The notes under the pieces: model-generated | Seen by the model: only the letters and a program-made list of their open reading frames with translations | What the model was told of the DNA's origin: nothing | Database searches by the model: none | Source of the DNA: Rhizobium sp. NXC24 | GTDB lineage: Bacteria; Pseudomonadota; Alphaproteobacteria; Rhizobiales; Rhizobiaceae | Assembly (NCBI RefSeq): GCF_002944315.1 | Contig: NZ_CP024311.1 | Location: 2,580,501-2,644,500, forward strand | Length of the DNA: 64,000 nt | Direction: 5' to 3' | Made by a program: the position numbers and the translations under genes | Part shown: piece after piece, positions 51,355-60,356 of the stretch | Numbering within the stretch: position 1 is the first letter of the stretch | Layout: every line of letters begins with the position of its first letter

Positions 51355-52095
51355 ATGCCACAGATGAAAACCAGAGATTTTGTTTTTGCTACTCTTCTCG
51401 GCGCGACTCTTCTCGTGCCCGCCACCCATAGTTTCGCCGAGGATGCAAAACCGCGCGAGGCGATCATCACGGTCACTGGAGAGGGACATTCCGCAATCGC
51501 GCCGGATATGGCGGTTGTCACGCTCTCGGTCGTCAAGCAGGCAAAAGCCGCGCAAGACGCGCTCGATCAGAACAATAAGGCGATGGGCGCGGTGCTGGCG
51601 ACGCTAAAGGACAGAGGCATTGCGGAGCGCGATCTTCAGACGTCCGGCTTTTCTATCCAGCCGCAATATGACTATCAGAACGACAAAGATGGCCATCCGG
51701 TGCCGCCGACCCTCACCGGCTATCAGGTGACCAACGGGCTGACGGTGCGCGTGCGGGATCTCTCCAAGCTCGGCGTCCTCCTCGATCAGGCGGTCAATCT
51801 CGGCATCAACCAGGGTGGCGATATTCAGTTTACCAACGACAAGCCGGATGCCGCGCTGGAAGAGGCCCGAAAGAACGCCGTCGCCGATGCTGCGGCAAAA
51901 GCAAAAACCTTGACCGATGCGGCGGGCGTCAAGCTTGGCCATGTCATTTCGATCAACGAGGGCGCCATCGTCACGCCGCCGCAGCCATATATGCGTCAAT
52001 CCATGGCCATGGCTGCCGACAAGGCGGTACCGGTGGCGAGCGGCGAAAACACCTATAACGCCTCGGTCAGCATCACCTACGCGATCCAGCAATAG
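51355..52095 (+). CDS. SIMPL-domain (DUF541) periplasmic protein
   Basis: A 246-residue exported protein with a signal peptide (cut near THSFAED) and a full SIMPL/DUF541 domain: ITVTGEGHSAIAPDMAVVTL, LKDRGIAERDLQTSGFSIQP, LTGYQVTNGLTVRVRDLSKL and LEEARKNAVADAAAKAKTLT. The family (YggE, BP26) forms oligomeric rings in the periplasm and lowers oxidative stress. The shorter ATG at 51364 (MKTRDFVF) may be the real start. Confidence 0.88.
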   Translation: MPQMKTRDFVFATLLGATLLVPATHSFAEDAKPREAIITVTGEGHSAIAPDMAVVTLSVVKQAKAAQDALDQNNKAMGAVLATLKDRGIAERDLQTSGFSIQPQYDYQNDKDGHPVPPTLTGYQVTNGLTVRVRDLSKLGVLLDQAVNLGINQGGDIQFTNDKPDAALEEARKNAVADAAAKAKTLTDAAGVKLGHVISINEGAIVTPPQPYMRQSMAMAADKAVPVASGENTYNASVSITYAIQQ

Positions 52096-52104
52096 CCACA
52101 AAAC

Positions 52105-52153
52105 AAAACCGCCCTTCGCTCAAGTCCGGTAGGACCGAGCAAAGGGCGGTTCA
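52105..52153 (+). terminator. Stem-loop after the SIMPL gene
   Basis: AACCGCCCTTCGCTC pairs with GAGCAAAGGGCGGTT (one mismatch) around a 15-nt loop, starting about 12 bp after the stop codon; TT and CATGG follow. It is a good candidate terminator, possibly bidirectional. Confidence 0.6.
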
Positions 52154-52221
52154 TGGCCCCCGCCATAAAGCGAAAGCGGCAAGCGGTGGCCATCGGACGC
52201 AATGCGCGTCCGCAGATGATA

Positions 52222-52560
52222 TTAGCGGCCGATCAACGGGCAACCGCGAACATTGGCAAACATCATCGTATCCGGACCACGGCGGCCGAAACCATCGACG
52301 ATAACGCGGCGCGGCGTCACGTCGACCACGCGAGCGCGGTGCAGGCCGTAGCCGCGAGCAACATCCATGGCCTCGCGCGGATCACAGCCACGACGTTCGT
52401 AGCGCGGCGGCGGGATATCGTAATCCGGCGGTGGCGGCCGATGCCGGCCCGGGCCAATATAAATGTCGACGCCCTGGGCGGAAGCATATTCCGCGGTGCC
52501 CGACAGCGCAGTAACGGTGATCGCGGCTGCGATCCCCAACTTTGCCAGTAATGCTCTCAT
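52222..52560 (-). CDS. Small secreted protein, DUF-type, intact member of a paralogous pair
   Basis: A 112-residue exported protein: signal peptide to about AEYASAQ, then GVDIYIGPGRHRPPPPDYDI, a Cys in ERRGCDPREAMDVARGYGLH, and RARVVDVTPRRVIVDGFGRR with a second Cys in FANVRGCPLIGR. The two cysteines may form a disulfide. A frameshifted relative lies upstream at 52825-53129. The function is unknown; close relatives are frequent in Rhizobiales. Confidence 0.72.
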   Translation of the reverse strand: MRALLAKLGIAAAITVTALSGTAEYASAQGVDIYIGPGRHRPPPPDYDIPPPRYERRGCDPREAMDVARGYGLHRARVVDVTPRRVIVDGFGRRGPDTMMFANVRGCPLIGR

Positions 52561-52824
52561 CTGTCCTCCATGGAGCGAAAGGCTTCTCTCATGTGCTTAC
52601 CGCATCTCCTGATGCGAATGCCTCGGGAGTAACGGCGCGATACTGAACAAGTCCAGAATCAACCGTTCATACGCCATTCAGGTACAATGAAAGCAAAAGC
52701 GAGACCAGAGGCGGACTCACTGCACAGCAGAAAATAAAAGCCGCCCTCCTTTATGAGGACGACTTCACTCATCTTAAAACATCGCTGCGGCAGCGCGATC
52801 ATGGCCATAAACGGCCACGCGATA

Positions 52825-53129
52825 TCAGCGGCGGATCAACGGGCAACCCGGCACGTTGGCGAAAACGACACGATCCGGACCGTGCCGGCCAAAGCCTTCA
52901 ACGACGACACGGCGCGGCGTGATATTCTGGATTCGAGCGCGGCGCAGGCCCATGGCGCGAGCCTTCTGAACGGCTGTTATCGGCGAGCAGATGCTGCCGC
53001 GATGGGATCGTGGCGCACCTGATGAATGCTCGGTGAAAGGTCGTTGGCCGAGGCGGCAGAAACGGTGGCGGAAGCGGCGCCGAGCGTGATGAGAGCTGCA
53101 ATGCCAGCCTTGGCGAAAATGCCGATCAT
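52825..53129 (-). pseudogene. Frameshifted paralogue of the preceding small secreted protein
   Basis: ATG 53129, after GAAGGAG, opens a signal-peptide-like start (MIGIFAKAGIAALITLGAAS) that runs into a stop at 52977. In another frame the sequence from about 53000 to 52825 continues with KARAMGLRRARIQNITPRRV, VVEGFGRHGPDRVVFANVPG and CPLIRR, which matches the C-terminal half of the intact paralogue. A single indel around 52980-53010 would restore one protein of about 100 residues. Confidence 0.7.
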
Positions 53130-53294
53130 GGGTATTTCTCCTTCAAGTCCTGCTACGGATCGTTGCAATCCTGATTTGGCCAAATGCCTCAGGATTGAAG
53201 CAACATTAGGCCAGCCAAGCTGAACTGAAGACGAATTACTCATTCAGATTGTATTCAGCGCAATGGACGATCGGTTGACGCGAATTTTCCTGAA

Positions 53295-53732
53295 TCAGAC
53301 CGAAAGATGCAGCACGATTTCGCGCCGGTGCGGGCGGTCGCGGTGCTCGAAAAGATAGATGCCCTGCCATGTGCCAAGTGTCAGGCGTCCGCGCATCACG
53401 GGGATGCCGATCGACACCTGCGTGAGCGCTGTCTTGATATGCGCCGGCATATCGTCCGGCCCCTCGGTCGTATGGACGATCCAGCGCATCGAAGGGTCGG
53501 AAGACGGTGGCACGAGCCGGCGGAAGAAGGCGTTGAGATCCGTCTGCACGTCAGGATCGGCGTTCTCCTGGATCAGCAGCGAACAGGAGGTATGGCGGAC
53601 GAAGATCGTCAGCAGCCCGTCGCTCGATGTGGAGCCTGCCGAAGTCCCTGCACGGACGAATTCCGCTGCCTGGTCTGTGAACTCATAAAGTCCTTGGCCA
53701 TGGGTCGACAGTGTGATGACGGTCTGCGGCAT
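53295..53732 (-). CDS. yjbQ: YjbQ family protein (UPF0047)
   Basis: A 145-residue protein with the YjbQ signature: IFVRHTSCSLLIQENADPDV near residue 45 and LGTWQGIYLFEHRDRPHRRE at the C-terminus, with conserved His and Glu residues that bind a metal. The family has weak thiamine-phosphate synthase activity in E. coli. Start at 53732 follows CCGGAG; the longer frame is not needed. Confidence 0.88.
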   Translation of the reverse strand: MPQTVITLSTHGQGLYEFTDQAAEFVRAGTSAGSTSSDGLLTIFVRHTSCSLLIQENADPDVQTDLNAFFRRLVPPSSDPSMRWIVHTTEGPDDMPAHIKTALTQVSIGIPVMRGRLTLGTWQGIYLFEHRDRPHRREIVLHLSV

Positions 53733-53819
53733 GGCATCTCCGGTATTGATCGCAGCGATCCGCTTGAGGTCGGTCGCAACGGGCGGAAAGTCAAGCCCAG
53801 CCGCTGCCGCCAAGGCCGA

Positions 53820-54173
53820 TCAGAGCTGCAAGAAAATCTCGAAGCCGCCATAGATCATGCGTTTGCCATCAAAAGGCATATTTGCCATCTCGTCTTTCAG
53901 CCGCGGATCGGCCATGACCTTTTCCATCACGGTATCGCGATGCTGGCGAGATTCGTAAGTGATCCAGGAAAAGATCACCACCTCGTCTTCCTTCGCCTGA
54001 ACGGAGCGCGGAAAGGACGTCAACTGGCCATAGGGCACATCGTCCCCAACAGACTCCACGTAGCTAAGCGCACCATATTCCTTCCAGATATCGCCGGACT
54101 TCCCCGCCAACGTCTTGTAAATCTCCAGCTTGTCTTTCGGAACGGCAATAACAAAACCATCCACATAGGCCAT
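53820..54173 (-). CDS. DUF1428 family protein
   Basis: A 117-residue DUF1428 protein with dimeric alpha/beta-barrel fold: YVDGFVIAVPKDKLEIYKTL at the N-terminus, WKEYGALSYVESVGDDVPYG, then DEVVIFSWITYESRQHRDTV and PFDGKRMIYGGFEIFLQL at the end. AGAGGAGG precedes the ATG. It is usually a stand-alone protein of unknown function; it stops about 90 bp before yjbQ starts and may be co-transcribed with it. Confidence 0.88.
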   Translation of the reverse strand: MAYVDGFVIAVPKDKLEIYKTLAGKSGDIWKEYGALSYVESVGDDVPYGQLTSFPRSVQAKEDEVVIFSWITYESRQHRDTVMEKVMADPRLKDEMANMPFDGKRMIYGGFEIFLQL

Positions 54174-54344
54174 AACAACCTCCTCTGTTCTGTTTCCACA
54201 CGCAAAGGAAGATCGATCATAGCGCGATCCGAGATGGGATGCACTTTTCCATTCCAATCGCCTTGATATCGGCCTGCCCTACGCGCCCGTTGCATCCATT
54301 CTCCCTGCGGATAAGCTTGCCATTGCGGTTTCATCAATGACGAG

Positions 54345-54746
54345 ATGATGGTCATGACGATCGAATTCAGGATCGATCCCTATCCTGACAACCAAGCACT
54401 CAACGCCCTATGGGCAACGGCTTGGAACGAGAGTACCCCACGCGATTTCTCATCTATCCTGCCGAGAAGCCTCGCCCATATCGGCGCCTTCCATGGAGTG
54501 CGCCTGATAGGATTCGTCAACATTGCCTGGGATGGTGGCATACATGCCTTTATCCTTGATACCACCGTCGCACCCGAATTCCGTCGACAGGGAATAGCAA
54601 CCAAGCTTGTCGAAATGGCAACGAACGTTGCGCGCGAACGCGGCGCAGAGTGGCTGCATGTCGATTTCGAACCTCATCTCGCCGGCCTCTATCGGAACCT
54701 GGGCTTTGCGGCGACAGAGGCCGGCTTGATCAGGCTGGGCGATTGA
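54345..54746 (+). CDS. GNAT-family acetyltransferase
   Basis: A 133-residue GNAT protein: GFVNIAWDGGIHAFILDTTV followed by the acetyl-CoA loop APEFRRQGIATKLVEMATNV (R/Q-x-x-G-x-A), and a last strand AEWLHVDFEPHLAGLYRNLG with YRNLGF. The substrate is unknown. ATG codons at 54345, 54348 and 54354 are in frame; none has a strong ribosome site. Confidence 0.85.
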   Translation: MMVMTIEFRIDPYPDNQALNALWATAWNESTPRDFSSILPRSLAHIGAFHGVRLIGFVNIAWDGGIHAFILDTTVAPEFRRQGIATKLVEMATNVARERGAEWLHVDFEPHLAGLYRNLGFAATEAGLIRLGD

Positions 54747-54758
54747 CAGCGAGCCTGA

Positions 54759-55685
54759 TCAAGCAACGGCATTGACCCGAGATATCAACCAGGTGCGGAA
54801 CAACGCAGCCGATGGGTTTTGCAAGGCATTCGACGGATAGATCAGATTGTAACTGACGGCTGCCGGCTGAACTTCGACGAAACAACGCACCAACTGCCCC
54901 TCCGCGAGATCCTTCGCGACAAGGGAGCTGCGAACCAGCGCAAAGCCGAGACCGTCCCGACATGCTCCGAGCATGTCGGCAAAGGATTCGAATAGAGGTC
55001 CGTTCTCCGCCGCCTGGCCAATATTGAAATCGGCCATTCCGCCGTCATTGCCATGGCCAATCACCTGTTCGTACCAGCGCTGCCAATCCAGTACGGTATG
55101 GCGCATGCCGGTGTAACGCAGCAGCGGCGCTTCCTTTATGGCATTGCGCTTCGGCAACCGCTCGGACAGCGTCGGTGAACTGACGACAAACTCCTCGTCC
55201 GTCAGCAACTCTTCCTGGACGAGGCCGGCTTCGGCTCGCCCGAGCCAGATTGCAAGATCGACGCCCTCAGGCCCGAAATCGGGTCGCTGATAGCCGACAA
55301 TCATCTTCAGCTCGATGTCGGGGTGGCGCTGGCAGAAATCACCAAGTCGAGACGCCAGCCATTGGCTGGAAAATTCCGGCGTCACCGACAGCGTCAGCGT
55401 GCGAACCGACACACTCGCCCGCGCGTGATACAACGCCGTCTCCAATTGAGAAATCGTCTCCACAATCGCCGGGTGGAGCCGCGCGCCGAGCGGCGTCAAT
55501 CTTGCGCCCGACCGGCCGCGATCGAAAAGCCTGCCGCCGATCCAGCCTTCAAGCTGCGAAAGCTGATGACTGACGGCAGTCTGCGTCAGCCCCATCCTCT
55601 CAGCCGCACGGCCAAAACCGCCGGTTTCGACGATAGCGCAAAATGCTTGCAAGACGGCCAGTGGTGGAAGCGGTCTTTTCCCCAT
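54759..55685 (-). CDS. LysR-family regulator (GcvA-like)
   Basis: A 308-residue LysR protein: HTH AFCAIVETGGFGRAAERMGL, TQTAVSHQLSQLEGWIGGRL; effector domain with LTLSVTPEFSSQWLASRLGD (start of the GcvA-type substrate domain) and LVRSSLVAKDLAEGQLVRCF. No regulated neighbour is evident; the GNAT gene ends facing it. A host regulator of unknown target. Confidence 0.9.
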   Translation of the reverse strand: MGKRPLPPLAVLQAFCAIVETGGFGRAAERMGLTQTAVSHQLSQLEGWIGGRLFDRGRSGARLTPLGARLHPAIVETISQLETALYHARASVSVRTLTLSVTPEFSSQWLASRLGDFCQRHPDIELKMIVGYQRPDFGPEGVDLAIWLGRAEAGLVQEELLTDEEFVVSSPTLSERLPKRNAIKEAPLLRYTGMRHTVLDWQRWYEQVIGHGNDGGMADFNIGQAAENGPLFESFADMLGACRDGLGFALVRSSLVAKDLAEGQLVRCFVEVQPAAVSYNLIYPSNALQNPSAALFRTWLISRVNAVA

Positions 55686-56022
55686 GAAAATCCTTCATGC
55701 ATAGGCGATGAAAGCTTCATTATACATGAGAAGTATACGGGCGCATTCCTCTAAGTCATAAGACCATCAGGCTTATGACAGATGAGAAACATTCATGGAT
55801 TCATTCTGCGGCGTAGCATCGAAAAGCGGATCAACCGGCTGCTCCGTGCGTTTGCTTGCGTCCAAAAACAGCGTGCCGAAAAGAAGGCGAGACGCGAAAA
55901 TATCTTCTCAGTCAACGGCCACCTTAGGCGAGATGCCGGGCTGGACAATATTCCGCACCATCCATGAGCCTACAGCGCGAAGCCATGTGCTGGATCGTTT
56001 TGCCGGTCTGGCCGAGGCCACC
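55686..56022. other. Intergenic region upstream of LysR gene
   Basis: About 337 bp between the LysR start and the MFS stop. It must carry the LysR promoter; ATACATGAGAAGTATACG near 55722 has some dyad symmetry. Short rightward frames here lack ribosome sites and are antisense continuations of the MFS region. Confidence 0.4.
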
Positions 56023-57252
56023 TTATCCCCTGAGCGTCTTGACCTTGGTCAAATCCGGAAAGATCCGCATCCAAAGCAGCACGACGGCGATGGTGCCGAC
56101 GCCGCCGACGATGCCGGTGAGAACCGGGCCAAGCGCGCTGGCGAGCATGCCGGATTCGAATTCGCCGAGCTGGTTGGACGTGCCTATGAACAGCGAGTTC
56201 ACGGCATTGACGCGGCCGCGCATGTTGTCCGGTGTCAAGAGCTGCACCAACGAACTGCGCACGACAACGCTGACCGTATCCGACGCCCCGACGACAAGCA
56301 GTGCCGTAACGGAGAGGATGATGTTGCTCGAGAGCGCGAAGACGACTGTGGCGATGCCGAACACGAAAACGGCAAGCAGCATCTTCTTGCCAACGCCGGT
56401 CTGCAGGGGCCGCCGCGCCAGCCAGATCGACATGACCAAAGCACCGATTGCGGGCGCAGCGCGCAGCAGTCCGAGGCCCCAGGGGCCGGCATGCAGGATA
56501 TCGCGCGCGAACATCGGCAGCAGCGCGGTGGCGCCGCCGAGCAGCACGGCAAAGAGATCGAGCGAGATCGTCCCCATCATCACCGGTCTGCTCCTGATGA
56601 AGGAGACGCCGGCAAAGACCGAGCTCAGAGTCACCGGCTCCCGCGACGACGGCCGCTGTCGCTCGACGCGGATCGAAATGACATTGAGGCTCGCGATGAC
56701 ATACAGCACGGCAGACACCGCGAAAGGCGCAATCGGACTGACGCCATAGAGCAGGCCGCCGAGCGACGGACCGATGATGAAAGCGGTCTGCATCATCGAT
56801 GTGGAGGTAGCGATCGCTATCTGCAACATCGACGGCGGCACGATATTCGGTAACAGCGCGGCCATGGTAGGACGCTCGAAGGCAGTGGCCGCCCCCATGA
56901 CGGCGACTGCGGCGAGGATGCCGGCCGGGCCGATCCAGTGCTGCCAGACTGCGACGGCAAGGGCTAGCGCTGTCAAGGCTTCGATCAACTGGCAGACCAG
57001 GCCGATGCGCCGGCGATCGAATTGGTCGGCAACATGACCGACAATGAAGGTCAGGATCACCATCGGCAGGAACTGGCAGAAGCCGACTAGGCCAAGGAAG
57101 AAGGCGCTATGGGTCTGATCGTAGATCATCCAGCCCATGGCAACGGTGACCGACTGGAAACCGATGGAGGAAAAGACGCGGGAGGCGGCGAAGGAACGAT
57201 ATCCGGGATGACCGAGCGCGCTGACCCGATCGTGACTGTGCAGGGTGTCCAT
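56023..57252 (-). CDS. MFS transporter (EntS/DHA3-like)
   Basis: A 409-residue inner-membrane transporter with about 12 helices. The N-terminus (HPGYRSFAASRVFSSIGFQS, AMGWMIYDQTHSAFFLGLVG) and the loop GHVADQFDRRRIGLVCQLIE (motif A) are typical for the DHA3/enterobactin-exporter group; TPDNMRGRVNAVNSLFIGTS is the matching C-terminal-half motif. The substrate is unknown. Start at 57252 (MDTLHSHDRV) follows GAAAG. Confidence 0.88.
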   Translation of the reverse strand: MDTLHSHDRVSALGHPGYRSFAASRVFSSIGFQSVTVAMGWMIYDQTHSAFFLGLVGFCQFLPMVILTFIVGHVADQFDRRRIGLVCQLIEALTALALAVAVWQHWIGPAGILAAVAVMGAATAFERPTMAALLPNIVPPSMLQIAIATSTSMMQTAFIIGPSLGGLLYGVSPIAPFAVSAVLYVIASLNVISIRVERQRPSSREPVTLSSVFAGVSFIRSRPVMMGTISLDLFAVLLGGATALLPMFARDILHAGPWGLGLLRAAPAIGALVMSIWLARRPLQTGVGKKMLLAVFVFGIATVVFALSSNIILSVTALLVVGASDTVSVVVRSSLVQLLTPDNMRGRVNAVNSLFIGTSNQLGEFESGMLASALGPVLTGIVGGVGTIAVVLLWMRIFPDLTKVKTLRG

Positions 57253-57399
57253 ATGTCTTTCTTCTGTCCGCGCGCCGTGCACGGAACAAACTTTATGAGC
57301 AATATGAAATATTTATCTAAGTCCCCTGCTCTGCCCGAACGCCGCACTTGTCAACTGCATTTTTTGGATAGATCGGCAAATTGCCGCCAAAGCGCGAAC

Positions 57400-58092
57400 C
57401 TAGAGATCAAATCGTGGTGAAGAGCGACTGAGCATCCCAGTCTTTGTGTCGACCGACCACACGCCGGCAAGTTCAGCGGCAAGGGTTGCGATCAATCTCG
57501 GCACATCATTTCCGGCCGCCTCATGCATGGCCTCGGCGACGATCAGCAGCGATCGCGTATCCTCGCGAACGGCGGAAAGGCCGCTTTGACGATTGGTCCA
57601 GCGCCGCGCATGCGCCCGGTCGGCACTATCGGCAAAGATCACTTCGCGCGGCTCCGGATGCTCCGTTTCGCCAGCGAAGGTGAGATAGCTCTCTCTGCCG
57701 GTCGCGTGCCTGACTTCGAGATCGCCGGAAATCTTCGCAAGATCGAAGACGGCGACGGGAATGGCGAAGGCGATCGAGATGGCGTTGCACAGATCGACGA
57801 GCGGATGCAGTTGCGGCAGCGATTTTTCCTGGCGGAATCGTCTGAGCAAAGCCTCGGAAGCGCAGCGATATTGCGTCGGCTTCAGCCCCATTTTCGAAAA
57901 GGTCCGCCGCCAGGCCTGGATCTCCGGCATCTCGCCTTCCGCACTACCCGCCAGCCGCTCCTCGGCGATTGCATGGAACTTCGCGAGACGATCGCTGACG
58001 GCCACATCGGCGGTGATTCCTTCCACGAAGAGGACGCCGGGGACCAGATCGGGGAATTCGCTCCACATCTCATTCGAATGGCGGAAATACAT
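57400..58092 (-). CDS. B3/B4 domain protein
   Basis: A 230-residue protein with the B3/4 domain related to the editing domain of phenylalanyl-tRNA synthetase beta: WRRTFSKMGLKPTQYRCASE, ALLRRFRQEKSLPQLHPLVD and LCNAISIAFAIPVAVFDLAK, then FADSADRAHARRWTNRQSGL. It may edit or bind aminoacyl-tRNA or amino acids; stand-alone members have no settled function. Confidence 0.87.
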   Translation of the reverse strand: MYFRHSNEMWSEFPDLVPGVLFVEGITADVAVSDRLAKFHAIAEERLAGSAEGEMPEIQAWRRTFSKMGLKPTQYRCASEALLRRFRQEKSLPQLHPLVDLCNAISIAFAIPVAVFDLAKISGDLEVRHATGRESYLTFAGETEHPEPREVIFADSADRAHARRWTNRQSGLSAVREDTRSLLIVAEAMHEAAGNDVPRLIATLAAELAGVWSVDTKTGMLSRSSPRFDL

Positions 58093-58176
58093 GGCTTTTC
58101 CTTCTGCGCGGTTCTGACTTGGAACAGCAGAAAACCTTGATGCAGGCAGCCGGTCTTGAATGAAATTGCAGATGCC

Positions 58177-58986
58177 TCAGCGCGTCGTGTCGGCATAGAT
58201 GCGCGGCGACACACCAAAATTGCGCACGAAAATCCGAGTCATATGGCTTTGATCGGCAAAGCCGCTGGCAAAAGCCGCCTCGGCCAGCGGCATGCCGCCG
58301 GCAATCAGCCGCCGCGCTCGCTGGATGCGACGCTGAAGCAGATAGGCGTGCGGTGTCAATCCGGTCACCTTGGCGAAACCGCGTAGGAGCTGGAAACGGC
58401 TGAGCCCGCTCACTCCGGCGAGATCGGCGAGCGTCACCGATGCTGCCGGATCATCATCGATGAGATCGCGAGCACGCATGATCGCGGCGGGCGCATTGGT
58501 GCCCTCATCCGCCTGCCCCTGCTCACGCATCACGTCCGCAACAAGTGATAACAACAGTCCGTCTCGCCGCAGCGCAGCGTCCTGACCATCCTGACGAGTT
58601 ACCGTCGAAAACAGTGTTCTGAATCGCGCGGCGATCTGTCCGTTTCGAATGACGGGAGAAGGAAGTTCCCCCTCGCCGGCGCCGCCCTCACCGATATCGC
58701 CCAGAAGATCCGTCATCAGCCGTGGATCGAAATAGAGCATCGACCAAACACGGCTCTCCCCAATTGGCATACCATCATGCACTTCGTTCGGATTGAGAGT
58801 GATGACGTCGCCGGTCTCAGCCCGCACCACGCCACGCCCGCTCAGCGACACCTGCGCGCCGCGCTCGATGACGCCGATGCCGAACTGATCATGGGTATGC
58901 TTGGGAAAGCTATATCCGGTTTCCGCCGCCACGGCTTCGACGCCGGCAATGGAGGAGCGAAACATCCTGAACTGGCCTGGCTTCAT
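58177..58986 (-). CDS. AraC-family transcriptional regulator
   Basis: A 269-residue regulator. The N-terminal cupin-like sensing domain has YSFPKHTHDQFGIGVIERGA and LNPNEVHDGMPIGESRVWSM; the two C-terminal HTHs are VTLADLAGVSGLSRFQLLRG and GMPLAEAAFASGFADQSHMT. The start at 58986 overlaps the stop of the GST gene (ATGA), so the two are coupled. The frame is open further up to 59058, but that part overlaps GST. Confidence 0.9.
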   Translation of the reverse strand: MKPGQFRMFRSSIAGVEAVAAETGYSFPKHTHDQFGIGVIERGAQVSLSGRGVVRAETGDVITLNPNEVHDGMPIGESRVWSMLYFDPRLMTDLLGDIGEGGAGEGELPSPVIRNGQIAARFRTLFSTVTRQDGQDAALRRDGLLLSLVADVMREQGQADEGTNAPAAIMRARDLIDDDPAASVTLADLAGVSGLSRFQLLRGFAKVTGLTPHAYLLQRRIQRARRLIAGGMPLAEAAFASGFADQSHMTRIFVRNFGVSPRIYADTTR

Positions 58987-59639
58987 GCGCCCGGCTCTTC
59001 CAGTTTGCTGAAAGCCGTCATCTCGACACTTGGCCGGGCTGCAATACGCGACCACCACGACGCAAGCTTGGGATGATGCTCGATCATCTCCCGCCCCTCC
59101 GGCGCCATGAGAAAGTAGTCAAACATCGGCGCGACGTAGAGATCGGCCAGGGTCAGGTCCGGACTGCAGAGCCACTGCGTATCTTCCATAAGATCTGAAA
59201 GAGCGGCAAGGCCGATTGCGGCCTTGGAAAGGCTCGTGGCTATTCGTTCCTCGTCGGCGGCAATGCCCTCTGCCGGCTTTGAGACCCGCTCCACGTAGAT
59301 ACCCCACACCAGATGCGGATAGAGATATCCGTCGGCAATGCTGACGATCTGGTTCATCCGCGCGCGCTGCCGAGGCGCCACAGGCTGCAGGCGCGGCCCC
59401 TCGAATGCCTCGTCGACATAGCGCGTGATCGCAGCCGTCTCGTAGAGCCGAAAATCGCCGTGTTCGAAAGCCGGAATCCGGCCGAATGGATGCCGCTCCA
59501 GATAGGATGCCGGCGGCCCGCCCTCAGCGAAAATGTCGATCGGCACCCTCTGGTGCTCGACGCCTTTCTCGATGAGCGCAAGGCGCGCAATTCGCACGTA
59601 GACGCTATAGTCCGCGCCAAAAAGGCAAGGCTGTTCCAT
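58983..59639 (-). CDS. Glutathione S-transferase
   Basis: A 218-residue GST: thioredoxin-like N-domain (CLFGADYSVYVRIARLALIE, PFGRIPAFEHGDFRLYETAA with the cis-Pro and glutathione-binding E-T) and a helical C-domain ending in ADLYVAPMFDYFLMAPEGRE and ASWWSRIAARPSVEMT. It conjugates or isomerises electrophiles in the cytosol. It is translationally coupled to the AraC regulator downstream. Confidence 0.9.
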   Translation of the reverse strand: MEQPCLFGADYSVYVRIARLALIEKGVEHQRVPIDIFAEGGPPASYLERHPFGRIPAFEHGDFRLYETAAITRYVDEAFEGPRLQPVAPRQRARMNQIVSIADGYLYPHLVWGIYVERVSKPAEGIAADEERIATSLSKAAIGLAALSDLMEDTQWLCSPDLTLADLYVAPMFDYFLMAPEGREMIEHHPKLASWWSRIAARPSVEMTAFSKLEEPGA

Positions 59640-59806
59640 ATCTCAACGCCATTTCGTTCATCCGACATCTTTTCGAAGTCGGCCGTTGCGGTCAATGGTG
59701 AGCTTCATCGCCTGAGCTTCCCGCGCCCACATCATGGCGTTCCATCTCCCGGCCAAGCGCCACTGGCCGGGGAATCAACAGTCAACGTAGCAAGGTCGCC
59801 CCAATA

Positions 59807-60100
59807 TTATCCCAGGGAGGCGATGATCTCGCGATAAGCGGCCTCGGGGAAGGCCTTCAGCGTGCGCGAGCGCACATTGCCGTTCGAACCAAGCGCCAAG
59901 GCAAAGCGAGCCATCACCGCATCATCGGGTGCCTCGCAGACAGCGACCATGTCGTGTTCGCCCATAGTCAGGAAAAATTGTTTGAAGGAACCGCCCATCT
60001 CTTCCAACTGCTTCTTGGCGACATCCAGCCGCCGCGGAGACTCCTTTACGCTACGCACACCCTGGTCGGTCCAATTGAGCAGAACGATATAAGTGGTCAT
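59807..60100 (-). CDS. GYD-domain protein
   Basis: A 97-residue GYD-family protein: TTYIVLLNWTDQGVRSVKES, RRLDVAKKQLEEMGGSFKQF, FLTMGEHDMVAVCEAPDDAV. The family forms ferredoxin-like dimers of unknown function. GGAGGTGTGAG directly precedes ATG 60100. Confidence 0.88.
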   Translation of the reverse strand: MTTYIVLLNWTDQGVRSVKESPRRLDVAKKQLEEMGGSFKQFFLTMGEHDMVAVCEAPDDAVMARFALALGSNGNVRSRTLKAFPEAAYREIIASLG

Positions 60101-60185
60101 CTCACACCTCCTCCGCTGCGCCGCACGCCCGTTGAGACGGGCAGGCAGATGACGCAGTAACGGTTGATCCACGCGTAAGCCCCTC

Positions 60186-60204
60186 GAAAACCATCATGGT
60201 TTTC
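60186..60204. repeat. Short perfect hairpin in intergenic region
   Basis: GAAAACCA and TGGTTTTC flank TCA between GYD and DMT genes. It could be a weak terminator or operator half; there is no T run. Confidence 0.35.
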
Positions 60205-60356
60205 GGAACTACGCGCCGCCATCCAGTGCTTGGGGTCCCTTCCCGTGAAGATGGGTTCGCCCCGAGTAACACAATAGGCTTGTCACCTTGCGGCGACAAT
60301 AAACCTAATCCCCATTCATTCGGGTGACGAGATAAAGGGACCGCCGGCGAAGCATT

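Noticed and set aside
55795..56853. 352-codon rightward ORF and other rightward frames
   Set aside because: Complementary to the MFS transporter gene, whose membrane helices and motifs are clear.
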